From Flavobacterium hydatis (GTDB taxonomy: Bacteria > Bacteroidota > Bacteroidia > Flavobacteriales > Flavobacteriaceae): 51,030 nucleotides of DNA. Position numbers and translations under genes: made by a program. Location: positions 1 to 51,030 of the forward strand of contig NZ_JPRM01000054.1 in the NCBI RefSeq assembly GCF_000737695.1, in the 5' to 3' direction. The notes under the pieces were generated by a model. That model was not told the origin of the DNA. It searched no databases and saw only the letters and a program-made list of their open reading frames with translations. Of this stretch, positions 24,967 to 34,327 are shown in pieces. Within the stretch, counting starts at the first letter, position 1; each line of letters opens with the position of its first letter.

Positions 24967-25977
24967 ATGCCAAGAAAAACTTTTTTTTGTGTCGATGCAC
25001 ATACTTGCGGTAACCCAGTGAGAGTGGTTGCTGGAGGTGGTCCAAATTTGGTTGGAAACAATATGAGCGAGAAACGCCAACATTTCTTAAAAGAATATGA
25101 TTGGATTCGCAAAGGACTAATGTTCGAACCAAGAGGTCATGATATGATGAGCGGTAGCATACTGTATCCGCCAAGTAATCCTGAGAATGATTTTGGTATT
25201 TTATTTATCGAAACATCTGGTTGTTTGCCTATGTGTGGCCACGGAACTATTGGTACAATAACTATTGCTATCGAAGAAGGCTTGGTTACACCTAAGATTC
25301 CAGGTAAGATAAAAATGGAAGCTCCTGCAGGTTTGGTTCAAATTGAATATCAGCAAACAGGTACAAAAGTAGATTGGGTACGACTAACCAATGTAAAATC
25401 ATATCTCGCTGCCGAAGGTCTTACGATAGATTGTCCTGAGCTGGGCGAAATAGTTTTTGATGTTGCTTACGGAGGAAACTACTATGCAATTGTAGATCCG
25501 CAAACCAATTTTTCGGGAGTACAGGATTTTACAGCAGGTAAAATTGTGCAATACAGTCAGGAAGTTCGCAAGCGCATTAACGAAAAATATCCTAATCTTT
25601 TTATTCACCCAGAAAATAGTACCATTCGTGATGTAAGCCATATGCTCTGGACGGGAGATCCTATTGATCCGACATCTTCAGGAAGAAATGCTGTTTTTTA
25701 CGGAGATAAAGCCATAGATCGTTCTCCGTGCGGAACAGGAACTTCGGCTAGACTTGCTCAACTTCATGGCAAAGGCAAATTAAAGAAAGGTGAAGATTTT
25801 ATTCACGAAAGTTTTATTGGCAGCAAATTTATAGGAAGAGTCGAAGAAGAAACTACTATTGGAGATATTAAAGCAATTGTGCCAAGTATACAAGGATGGG
25901 CAAAAGTATATGGATATAACAATATAATCATTGATGAAGATGATGATCCTTACGCATTTGGTTTTCAGGTAATTTAA
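24967..25977 (+). CDS. 4-Hydroxyproline 2-epimerase (proline racemase family)
   Basis: The 336-residue protein has both catalytic cysteines of the family, Cys90 in PMCGHGTIG and Cys255 in DRSPCGTGTSARLA. A Cys/Cys pair fits 4-hydroxyproline epimerase or proline racemase; the neighbours support conversion of trans-4-hydroxy-L-proline to cis-4-hydroxy-D-proline, the first step of the route. It sits between the semialdehyde dehydrogenase and the FAD oxidase. Compare the paralogue at 42001, where the second Cys is Thr. Confidence 0.9.
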   Translation: MPRKTFFCVDAHTCGNPVRVVAGGGPNLVGNNMSEKRQHFLKEYDWIRKGLMFEPRGHDMMSGSILYPPSNPENDFGILFIETSGCLPMCGHGTIGTITIAIEEGLVTPKIPGKIKMEAPAGLVQIEYQQTGTKVDWVRLTNVKSYLAAEGLTIDCPELGEIVFDVAYGGNYYAIVDPQTNFSGVQDFTAGKIVQYSQEVRKRINEKYPNLFIHPENSTIRDVSHMLWTGDPIDPTSSGRNAVFYGDKAIDRSPCGTGTSARLAQLHGKGKLKKGEDFIHESFIGSKFIGRVEEETTIGDIKAIVPSIQGWAKVYGYNNIIIDEDDDPYAFGFQVI

Positions 25978-26054
25978 CAAAAATAAAATCCAAAATAAAT
26001 CATTGGTTTACAGAACATAATTCTTGCCGATGATTTTATAAATTTATAAGTATA

Positions 26055-27290
26055 ATGAAAAAAGTAAGTATTATTGGCGGAGGAATAATCGGACTATGTT
26101 CAGCGTATTATTTAGCAAAAGAAGGGTACGAAGTTGCTGTTTTCGATAAATCGGATATGACAGATGGATGTTCCTATGGAAATGCAGGAATGATTGTTCC
26201 CTCGCATATTATTCCGTTGGCACAACCAGGAATGATTACACAAGGAATAAAGTGGATGTTTGATAGTCAAAGTCCGTTTTATGTAAAGCCTAGATTAAGC
26301 ATGGATTTGGCAAACTGGGGAATACAGTTCTACAAACATGCTAATAAGCAACATGTAGAAAAAGCAATGCCGGCGCTTTGTAGTTTATCACTATTTAGTA
26401 AAGAATTATACCAAGATTTTATCAAAGAAAGCAATTCTTTCTTTTATGAAAAAAAGGGACTTTTAATGCTTTATAAAACAGAGAAAACTGCCGAAGAAAT
26501 ACATCATGAAGGAAAGTTAGCCGAATGTTTTGGTTTAGAAGTTGATTACCTTTCTAAAGAAGGTGTGACAAAATTAGAAACAGGTACTAGTACTGATGTA
26601 ATTGGTGGTGTACATTACAAAAGTGATGCCCATATATATCCTCAAAAATTCATGCAATTTATAAAAGCTGAATTAAATAGACTGAATGTAAAAATCCATA
26701 ACCGAACTACTGTAGAAGATTTTATAATAAAAAACAATACGGTAACCGAAATACTTACTGACATGGGGCCTTTTATGACCGATGAAGTTGTTTTGGCTTG
26801 CGGATCATGGAGTCCTAAAATTGCTAAAAAGCTAAATCGTTCAATCTCAATATTACCAGGAAAAGGATATAGTTTTACTCTAAAAGATGTAAACATAAAA
26901 CCATCTATTCCTGCAATTTTGTGCGAAGGAAAAGTTGCTGTTACACCTATGAACAATGATATCCGTTTTGGAGGTACTATGGAGATTACACATACAAACG
27001 ATATTAAAATAAACAAAAACAGAGTTCAGGGAATTGTTAATAGTATTAATGAATTTTATCCTGATTTAAAAATTGAAATGCCAAAAGAGGAAGAAACTTG
27101 GTACGGATTTAGACCTTGTACTCCATCTGGAATGCCAATAATTACTAGAGACAAAAGAATAAAAAACTTAACTTTGGCAACCGGACATGCCATGATGGGA
27201 TTAAGTCTGGCGCCAGCAACTGGTAAAATTGTTTCAGAAATTATTTCTGGAAAAAATACCTCAGTCAATACACAAATGTTTCAATTATAA
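26055..27290 (+). CDS. FAD-dependent D-amino-acid (D-hydroxyproline) oxidase/dehydrogenase
   Basis: The 411-residue DadA/DAO-type flavoprotein begins with the FAD motif VSIIGGGIIGLCSAYYLA and has the glycine-rich GNAGMIVPSHIIPLAQPG loop and a late ATGHAMMGLSLAPATGK FAD-binding segment. In this operon it should oxidise cis-4-hydroxy-D-proline to pyrroline-4-hydroxy-2-carboxylate, the substrate of the deaminase at 22160. No extra subunits are seen, so it is probably a single-chain enzyme passing electrons to quinone or oxygen. The aminopeptidase gene starts four bases after its stop. Confidence 0.87.
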   Translation: MKKVSIIGGGIIGLCSAYYLAKEGYEVAVFDKSDMTDGCSYGNAGMIVPSHIIPLAQPGMITQGIKWMFDSQSPFYVKPRLSMDLANWGIQFYKHANKQHVEKAMPALCSLSLFSKELYQDFIKESNSFFYEKKGLLMLYKTEKTAEEIHHEGKLAECFGLEVDYLSKEGVTKLETGTSTDVIGGVHYKSDAHIYPQKFMQFIKAELNRLNVKIHNRTTVEDFIIKNNTVTEILTDMGPFMTDEVVLACGSWSPKIAKKLNRSISILPGKGYSFTLKDVNIKPSIPAILCEGKVAVTPMNNDIRFGGTMEITHTNDIKINKNRVQGIVNSINEFYPDLKIEMPKEEETWYGFRPCTPSGMPIITRDKRIKNLTLATGHAMMGLSLAPATGKIVSEIISGKNTSVNTQMFQL

Positions 27291-27294
27291 AATT

Positions 27295-28590
27295 ATGAGA
27301 TACGAATCGATTCCTTCTTCTTTATTTATCGAAAACAGAAACCGTTTTTCGACCAAAATGAACCCAAATAGCATTGCTGTTTTAGTTTCTAATGATGTTA
27401 TGCCAAATAATGCTGATGATGTTATAGGGTTTGCACAAAATAATGATTTGTTTTACTTATCAGGAATTGATCAGGACGAAACTATTTTGGTTCTTTTTCC
27501 CGATGCTTATAAAGAAGAAAATCGAACTATTTTATTTGTAAAAGAAGTAAGTGAACATACTAAACTTTGGGATGGTGATTTCTTGACCAAAGAAGAAGTT
27601 ACAGCAATTTCGGGTGTAAAAAATGTAAAGTGGGTTCATGAATTTGAAAAGACATTACAACTTTTTGCTTTTGAAGCTGATGCTTTTTATTTAGGGCATA
27701 ATGAGCATATTAAAAGAGTAACATCTGAAATGACTACTCGCCAAGACCGAATGATACAATGGTGTAAAGAGAAATATCCGTTACATCAATACGATAGAGT
27801 TGCCAAAATAACTCGTGAGTTACGACCAATAAAATCTGAAGAAGAAGTTGCGCTTATAAAAAAGGCAGTAGGTATTAGCATTAAAGGCTTTAAAGGGCTT
27901 CTTAGCGCAGTTAAACCAAACATAAATGAGTATGAGCTAGAGGCAGAACTTATTTATGAAGTAATAAAAAATGGAGCTACACGTCATGCTTTTAAGCCGA
28001 TTATCGCTGCTGGAAAAAATGCTTGTGCTTTACATTACAATTCTAATGATGCAAAATGCAATGATGGCGACATGATTCTGGTAGATTTTGGTGTTTGTTA
28101 TGCCAATTATAATTCTGACACCACAAGATGTGTTCCTGCAAACGGTGTTTTTTCTCCTCGTCAGAGAGAAGTTTATTCATCTGTTTTACACTGTTTAAAA
28201 GAAGGTTCTAAATTATTAAAACCGGGTATTAAACATAGCGACTATGAGAAACAAATGGCTGCATTAATCGAAAAAGAATTAATAAAACTAGGTTTAATTA
28301 CCAACGAAGATATCGCAAATCAGAATCCTGATTATCCTGCTTACAAAAAATATTTTATGCACGGAACAGCACATCATCTAGGGCTAGATGTTCATGATTT
28401 AGGATTATATTCTCGTACCTTAGAAAAAGGAATGGTGCTTACCTGCGAGCCAGGAATTTATATATTAGAAGAAGGAATCGGTTGCCGATTAGAAAATGAT
28501 TACCTTCTTACAGCTGATGGAAACATCAATCTATCAGAAGCTTTACCAATAGAGATTGAAGATATAGAAACACTTATTAAAAATAAATAG
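27295..28590 (+). CDS. pepP: Xaa-Pro aminopeptidase (M24B, aminopeptidase P)
   Basis: I start this 431-residue protein at MRYESIPSSLF, just after the oxidase stop. An N-terminal aminopeptidase P domain precedes an M24 pita-bread domain with its metal ligands in LVDFGVCYANYNSDTTR (two Asp), FMHGTAHHLGLDVHD (His), TCEPGIYI (Glu) and GCRLENDYL (Glu). The enzyme removes the residue before Pro or hydroxyproline at a peptide N-terminus, so it would release imino acids from collagen peptides for the enzymes encoded upstream. No signal peptide: cytoplasmic. Confidence 0.92.
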   Translation: MRYESIPSSLFIENRNRFSTKMNPNSIAVLVSNDVMPNNADDVIGFAQNNDLFYLSGIDQDETILVLFPDAYKEENRTILFVKEVSEHTKLWDGDFLTKEEVTAISGVKNVKWVHEFEKTLQLFAFEADAFYLGHNEHIKRVTSEMTTRQDRMIQWCKEKYPLHQYDRVAKITRELRPIKSEEEVALIKKAVGISIKGFKGLLSAVKPNINEYELEAELIYEVIKNGATRHAFKPIIAAGKNACALHYNSNDAKCNDGDMILVDFGVCYANYNSDTTRCVPANGVFSPRQREVYSSVLHCLKEGSKLLKPGIKHSDYEKQMAALIEKELIKLGLITNEDIANQNPDYPAYKKYFMHGTAHHLGLDVHDLGLYSRTLEKGMVLTCEPGIYILEEGIGCRLENDYLLTADGNINLSEALPIEIEDIETLIKNK

Positions 28591-28770
28591 TCTTATACCC
28601 TCCTTTAAGATTATTAGTTTAAACAGTTACAAGAGCAATTTTGTAGCTGTTTTTTTTTTATCCTGCAAGGTCTTTTTCAGGCCTTGTAAAGAGGATAAGG
28701 AACTTTAGTTTTGTACAAAACAATCCCAAACTTGTTTTAATTTAAGCCTATATTATACCCCACTATATTA

Positions 28771-28845
28771 TAGCCCACGGTTTCAACCGTGGGATACAAA
28801 TCACGATAATGCATTGCGTTCCAACGTTTAAAACCGTAGGCAATG
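28771..28845. repeat. Dispersed palindromic repeat, decayed copy
   Basis: The first hairpin CCCACGGTT/AACCGTGGG is intact; the second (CCAACGTTT/AAACCGTAGG) has lost several pairs compared with the copy at 18460. The linking sequence between the hairpins is similar in both. Confidence 0.75.
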
Positions 28846-29228
28846 TTTTTTTTTGAATTTATTCTAAATATTTCTTGTTTATAAATCAAGATAATACTTT
28901 ACAAAAAATTAAATTTTACAAAACTTAACTTAAATTCAGCTTATTTTTTTGCCAAAAAAAGCACCAATTTTCACAAATTATTTTATATATTTTTTAAATT
29001 GTATTCAAAATAAACATCCTCAATATATGCAATTTACCCTCTGTTTATACCTCATCATTTTAGCAGATTTTATCGATAAATATTTCTACTAAAAAAGACT
29101 AAAATTCATTTAGGTAAATAAATACTTTCAAATCGGCAAAACACCCAATTTCCTATATAAATTATACTCAAAACAAGATAACATAATCTGATTTTATGAT
29201 AATATATTGGCATAAAAAAAGCTATAAA

Positions 29229-29243
29229 TGCAAAATATTTGCA
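29229..29243. promoter_or_regulatory. Palindrome TGCAAA-N3-TTTGCA before susC
   Basis: A perfect 6-3-6 inverted repeat lies between the likely promoter and the start codon of the importer gene. It may be an operator or an mRNA hairpin in the leader; evidence is positional only. Confidence 0.35.
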
Positions 29244-29266
29244 CTTATTAATAATAAAACCAGTAT

Positions 29267-32200
29267 ATGAAATTCAAATTAAATTTTAGAAAAATTGCAA
29301 TACTCTTTTTTGTATTTGCAACACAACTAATTCTTGCGCAAGAAAGATTAGTTACAGGAATTGTTACCGATGATGCAGGAATACCCTTACCAGGTGTGAG
29401 TGTATTAGTTAAAGGATCTAAACTAGGAACGCAAACCGACTTTGATGGAGCATATTCTATCAATGCTGCTCCTAACCAGATTCTTTCTTTTAGTTATATC
29501 GGAATGAAGACTCAAGAATTACCTGCAACTACAAACAAAGTAAATCTTAAAATGTCTGGTGGTTCTACAGCTCTTAACGAAATTGTAGTAACTGCATTGG
29601 GTGTAAAAAGAGAGAAAAAATCTCTTGGTTATGCAACTCAGGAAGTAAAAGGCGAAGACTTAAACAAAATAAATAATGGTAACGTGGCAAACTCTATTTC
29701 AGGTAAAGTTGCTGGTGTTGACATTAGAAGAAACAACAACATTGGTGGATCTACAAATGTTATTATTCGTGGAACATCTTCTTTAACAAATGATAATCAA
29801 GCATTATGGGTTGTAGATGGAGTTCCTTTGGATAATGGTAACACCAATACTGATCAACAAAAAACTGGAGGAAATAAAGGAGGTTATGATTACGGAAATG
29901 CAGCCTCAGATATTAACCCGGATGATATCGAGTCTATAAACGTTTTAAAAGGATCTGCGGCATCTGCGCTTTATGGTTCAAGAGCTGCTAATGGAGTTAT
30001 TCTAGTAACATTAAAAAAAGGAAGTAAATCTAAAGGAGGGTTAGGTATTTCTTTCAATTCAGGTGTAACTATTGGGTCTGTAGATAAAAAGACATTGCCG
30101 CAATACCAAAATCAATATGGTAGTGGTTATGGTGATTTTTATGGTACTATAGATTTAGGAAGTGGTACACATCCTTATGCAGCAACTGACGATGCTTCTT
30201 GGGGGCCTAAATTTGATCCTAGTTTATTGGTTTACAACTGGAACTCTTTTTACCCAGAATTACCTACTTACGGAATTGCAACTCCATGGGCTCCTGTAAA
30301 AAAGAATCCTAACGATTTTTACCAAAACAGTCTAACTTATACAAATAACATTGCCGTTTCTGCAGGTAATGATAGCGGAGATTTTAGATTTGGTTACACA
30401 AATTATAACCAAGTACAAGGTGTTTTGCCAAACAGTAACAACAGAAAAGATAACTTCAATTTCTCAGGAAGTTATAAACTTAGCAATAAAACCAAGATAT
30501 CTGCTTCTGCAAATTACTTAAAATCATATGCTAAAGGAATGAATGAAACTGGATATGGTGATGGTGGAAACAATTACTTAAGCAGTGTAAGACAATGGTA
30601 TAATATGAGTGCTGATTTCCAGGATTTAGAAGATGCTTATAATACAACAGGAAGAAATACAACTTGGAGTGTTGGTGGGCCAACCGACTTAGCTATTCAA
30701 TTTCATGATAATCCATATTTTCAACGTTATAACAACTATAACTCGTTAAACAGAGATCGTTTCTTTGGTAATTTCGCTTTAAGTACAGATGTTACTAGTT
30801 GGTTAAATATTGTTGGAAAAGGATCTGTAGATTTTTATCAACAATTACAAGAAGAACGTATTGCAGTGGGGTCTAAAAGAGTTCCTAACACATTAGGTCA
30901 ATATTCAAGATATGACAAAACATTCCGTGAGATCAATTTAGATTTAATCTTAAATTTTAAAACAAATATTACAGATAACATTAAATTTTACGGGTTAGTT
31001 GGAGCAAATTCAAGACGTTCTTCAAATGGTCATACTTATGCTGCAACTAATGGAGGTTTAATTGTACCTGGTAAATATATGTTGAGCAACACTGTAAATC
31101 CAATTAATTATCCAGATGAGTTCTTAGAAACTAAAGGGACTAATAGCGTGTATGCTAATGCAACTTTCAACTTTGACGAAACATACTTTATAGAAGGTTC
31201 TTACAGGGTAGATCAATCATCTACATTACCTAAAGATAACAATACATATACTTACCCTTCTCTTACAGGAACTTACATCTTTAGCAACCATCTTAAAACT
31301 GATTGGTTATCATTTGGTAAAGTACGTTTAAACTATGCTGAGACTGGAAATGATGCTGAATTTGCTGTAATCCAATCTACATACCCTAAGAATAGTAATT
31401 TTGGACCAGGCGGAATACGTTTTTCTACTGAAAACAATAAAGCTAACTCTAACCTAAAAAGTGAGCTTACCAAAGGTGTTGAAGCTGGTATCGAGCTTAA
31501 ATTCTTAAAAAACAGAATAGGTTTAGATTTTTCTTACTACAAAACTAATACTACTAATCAGATTTTATCAATCGAGACACCTGTACAAACTGGTTATTCT
31601 AGATCTTGGATAAATGGAGGTGATGTACAAAATAAAGGTTTTGAACTTTCATTGAATGTTATTCCTTTTAAAACTGAAAACTTCTCTTGGGAAGCAAGAA
31701 TTAACTGGGCATCTAATAGAAATGAAGTAATTAGTCTTGATGGTGCCGATAGAATGTCTATTGGATCATTTCAAGGTGTAGGATATATTGCTGAGGTTGG
31801 AAAACCAATCGGACAACTAATCGGAACTGGATTTAAATATTTAGATGGACAAAGAGTTGTAAAAGCTAACGGAAAATATGAGACTGTAGGTGGAGCAACA
31901 ATTGGTGATGTAAATCCAGATTGGACTGGAGGTTTTAATAACGTGTTCACTTATAAAAATTTATCATTCAACTTCTTGATCGATGTTAAAAAAGGTGGTG
32001 ATGTATACTCTTTAGATCAACAATATGGTAATACAACAGGTATTTACCAAAGTACTGTAGGAAATAACCATTTAGGAAATCCTGTAAGAAATGCTATTGC
32101 AGATGGTGGAGGAATTATTCTTGGTGGTGTAAAGGCAGATGGTTCGCCAAATAATACAGTTGTCTTGGCTGATTATGCTACTTACAACTCAATGCCACAG

Positions 32201-32461
32201 GAAGCATACGTTTATGATGCCTCTTATGTAAAATTACGTGAAGTTGGTTTCAGCTATAGATTCCCAACAAAATACTTAAAGAATACATTTATCAACAGTC
32301 TAGTTTTTGCTGTAAATGGTAGCAACCTATGGATCATAAGCAAAAATCTTCCTTATGCTGATCCAGAAGCTGGAATGTCATCTGGAAACTTACAAGGTTT
32401 TCAAACTGGTGTATTACCAACATCAAAAGAGTATAACTTTAATATGAAAGTTCAATTCTAA
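29267..32461 (+). CDS. SusC/RagA-family TonB-dependent outer-membrane importer
   Basis: The 1064-residue protein has a signal peptide (ending LILAQ), an N-terminal carboxypeptidase-like repeat domain (VTGIVTDDAGIPLPGVSVLV, GTQTDFDGAYSI), the SusC plug signature (NEIVVTALGVKREKKSLGYA) and a long beta barrel. It pairs with the SusD-like gene 11 bases downstream. Such pairs import glycans or, in the RagAB type, peptides. With hydroxyproline enzymes upstream and a secreted metalloprotease downstream, and no glycoside hydrolase in the window, the cargo is more likely collagen peptides. That is inference. Confidence 0.92.
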   Translation: MKFKLNFRKIAILFFVFATQLILAQERLVTGIVTDDAGIPLPGVSVLVKGSKLGTQTDFDGAYSINAAPNQILSFSYIGMKTQELPATTNKVNLKMSGGSTALNEIVVTALGVKREKKSLGYATQEVKGEDLNKINNGNVANSISGKVAGVDIRRNNNIGGSTNVIIRGTSSLTNDNQALWVVDGVPLDNGNTNTDQQKTGGNKGGYDYGNAASDINPDDIESINVLKGSAASALYGSRAANGVILVTLKKGSKSKGGLGISFNSGVTIGSVDKKTLPQYQNQYGSGYGDFYGTIDLGSGTHPYAATDDASWGPKFDPSLLVYNWNSFYPELPTYGIATPWAPVKKNPNDFYQNSLTYTNNIAVSAGNDSGDFRFGYTNYNQVQGVLPNSNNRKDNFNFSGSYKLSNKTKISASANYLKSYAKGMNETGYGDGGNNYLSSVRQWYNMSADFQDLEDAYNTTGRNTTWSVGGPTDLAIQFHDNPYFQRYNNYNSLNRDRFFGNFALSTDVTSWLNIVGKGSVDFYQQLQEERIAVGSKRVPNTLGQYSRYDKTFREINLDLILNFKTNITDNIKFYGLVGANSRRSSNGHTYAATNGGLIVPGKYMLSNTVNPINYPDEFLETKGTNSVYANATFNFDETYFIEGSYRVDQSSTLPKDNNTYTYPSLTGTYIFSNHLKTDWLSFGKVRLNYAETGNDAEFAVIQSTYPKNSNFGPGGIRFSTENNKANSNLKSELTKGVEAGIELKFLKNRIGLDFSYYKTNTTNQILSIETPVQTGYSRSWINGGDVQNKGFELSLNVIPFKTENFSWEARINWASNRNEVISLDGADRMSIGSFQGVGYIAEVGKPIGQLIGTGFKYLDGQRVVKANGKYETVGGATIGDVNPDWTGGFNNVFTYKNLSFNFLIDVKKGGDVYSLDQQYGNTTGIYQSTVGNNHLGNPVRNAIADGGGIILGGVKADGSPNNTVVLADYATYNSMPQEAYVYDASYVKLREVGFSYRFPTKYLKNTFINSLVFAVNGSNLWIISKNLPYADPEAGMSSGNLQGFQTGVLPTSKEYNFNMKVQF

Positions 32462-32472
32462 AAAATATAAAA

Positions 32473-33930
32473 ATGAAAAAATTAAATATAATATTCTTTG
32501 CAAGTGCATTATTGCTTTCAGCAGTTTCTTGTGACGATATCGATAGCTTAAACGAAAATACTAAAGCGTATACTACTGTCTTACCGAGTAGCTTAATGAC
32601 AAGTTCTCAAGTAAATTATTCTTATTTCTTGACAAATGCTTCAGTAAATGACAACAACTTTAGAGGATATGCTCAACACTGGACAACATCTACTTATACT
32701 GATGAGGTTAATTACAATCAGGTAAAAAGAAATTTAGGAAACTCACATAACATAGTTCTTTATAGAGATGTTTTGCAGGATTTTGTAGTAGCACAAAGAA
32801 AAACAAAAGATGAACAAGCTTTAGGACCGATAGAAGTTGCTGTTAAAAAGAATAAAATAGCAGTTCTTGAAATTCAAATTATAATGGCTTACCAAACATT
32901 AGTAGATTTATTCGGGAACATTGTTTACACAGAAGCCTTGAATATTGAAAGTTACCCAACTCCTAGGTATGATGATGCAAAAACTATTTATTTAGATTTA
33001 GCTGCAAGACTAGATATTGCAATTGCTGATCTGGATGATGCTTACGGTAGTTTTGGAAACGCTGATCTTATTTATAAAGGAAATGTTGGTAAATGGAAAA
33101 AATTAGCTAATAGCGTTAAACTAAAAATGGGAATGCATCTTGCTGATGTTGATCCTGCTAAAGCTAAGACTATGGTAGAAAGTGCATTTACTTCAGGTGT
33201 AATAATGGATAATGCTCAAAATGCTTTATTCCAATACTATTCAACTACAATAGATGAAAACCCTTTATATAATAGCTTGGTAAATGAAAGCCAAATTATG
33301 CCAACAGAATTTTTTGTAAACGAGTTAAATGGAAAATTAGATCCTAGAAGAGATATCTTTTTTAACCCAGCTTCAAAAATTGCAGGCGAATACAAAGGAG
33401 CACCTTATGCACAACAAGTTTCTTATAAAAACTTCAGTAATGTTGGTTTAAAAATAAAAGAAAGAACAAATCCTGGTGTAATTTTCGATCATACCGAAAC
33501 AAGTTTCTTACTTGCTGATGCAGCATCAAGAGGTTTTAATGTAGGTGGTACAGCTGCTGATTATTATGAAGAAGGGATTCGTTCTAGTATGAAATACTGG
33601 GGAGTTTCTACTGCAGATGCTGATACTTATTTAGCAAGAACTGATGTTGCTTATGCGACAGCTTTTGGAACTGATAAACAAAAAATTGCATACCAACTTT
33701 GGATTGCTTACTACAACCGTGGGTTTGAAGCTTGGACAGAATACAGAAGGTTAGACTTCCCTATTCTAGTAGCTCCAACAACTGCTGTTAGTGAAGCTGA
33801 AGCAAAAGTTCCGGTAAGAAACATATATTCTCTTTTTGATTCTACATTAAACAGAGATAACTATAATGCAGCTGCAACAGCAATTGGCGGCGACAAAATG
33901 ACTACTAAATTATTCTGGGATAAATTTTAA
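32473..33930 (+). CDS. SusD/RagB-family surface lipoprotein
   Basis: The 485-residue partner of SusC has a lipoprotein signal with lipobox AVSC at Cys20 and the helical SusD-like fold pattern (KIAVLEIQIIMAYQTLVDLF, then GNVGKWKKLANSVKLKMGMH), as in the SusD/RagB superfamily. It caps the importer at the cell surface and binds the cargo. It is closely coupled to the upstream gene and followed by a strong terminator. Confidence 0.9.
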   Translation: MKKLNIIFFASALLLSAVSCDDIDSLNENTKAYTTVLPSSLMTSSQVNYSYFLTNASVNDNNFRGYAQHWTTSTYTDEVNYNQVKRNLGNSHNIVLYRDVLQDFVVAQRKTKDEQALGPIEVAVKKNKIAVLEIQIIMAYQTLVDLFGNIVYTEALNIESYPTPRYDDAKTIYLDLAARLDIAIADLDDAYGSFGNADLIYKGNVGKWKKLANSVKLKMGMHLADVDPAKAKTMVESAFTSGVIMDNAQNALFQYYSTTIDENPLYNSLVNESQIMPTEFFVNELNGKLDPRRDIFFNPASKIAGEYKGAPYAQQVSYKNFSNVGLKIKERTNPGVIFDHTETSFLLADAASRGFNVGGTAADYYEEGIRSSMKYWGVSTADADTYLARTDVAYATAFGTDKQKIAYQLWIAYYNRGFEAWTEYRRLDFPILVAPTTAVSEAEAKVPVRNIYSLFDSTLNRDNYNAAATAIGGDKMTTKLFWDKF

Positions 33931-33970
33931 TTTTGAGTTAGTAACATATTAAGAAATTCCATGAATTGAA

Positions 33971-34000
33971 ACAGGCACTTTACAGTGCCTGTTTTTTTTT
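33971..34000 (+). terminator. Strong terminator after the susCD operon
   Basis: ACAGGCACT pairs perfectly with AGTGCCTGT around a four-base loop and is followed by a run of eight or more T. It closes the import operon and separates it from the protease gene. Confidence 0.9.
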
Positions 34001-34327
34001 GTGCCTAATTTAATTATAAGGATTTATTATAAAGTAGCTGAATACAAACATTTCAACATATAGTCCAGAAGCTTGGAGCAATATCCTTAAGTTAATGACA
34101 TTTACTGATTCATGCATCATCTTACAGGATTGCATACAATGATAACTATTATCAAAACCAATATTCGCAATATGAGAAATACTTACAATTTTATAAGAAT
34201 AAAAATACATAATGTAATTTTAAAGTTAATTTATAGATAATTTTATATCATAAACGAGTAAAATAGTACTACTCCATAATTCAATATAAAAATATCTTTG
34301 GTTTCATACTAACAAATTCCTAAGATT
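34001..34327. other. Gene-free stretch before the metalloprotease
   Basis: AT-rich DNA with no convincing frame or structure; it should hold the protease promoter, but I cannot mark one with confidence. Confidence 0.4.

Larger units (their letters stand above)
28591..29266. other. Intergenic region before susC with repeats
   Basis: This 675-base gap has a hairpin-like CCTGCAAGGTC/GGCCTTGTA-type sequence near 28662-28690 related to the repeats at 40011, the decayed cloverleaf repeat at 28771-28845, and then AT-rich promoter DNA. TGCAAA-ATA-TTTGCA, a perfect palindrome, lies at 29229-29243, 23 bases before the susC ATG. No gene is seen. Confidence 0.55.

Noticed and set aside
26642..27016. Minus-strand frame of 124 codons inside the D-amino-acid oxidase gene
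   Set aside because: It lies wholly within a strongly supported gene and its translation has no family features; it is an antisense shadow.
29267..33930. Reading the SusC/SusD pair as a polysaccharide utilisation locus
   Set aside because: There is no glycoside hydrolase, lyase or sugar transporter in the window, while peptidases and imino-acid enzymes lie on both sides.
34010..34210. Minus-strand frame of 66 codons between susD and the metalloprotease
   Set aside because: Isolated, no signal or motif, composition as expected by chance in AT-rich DNA.
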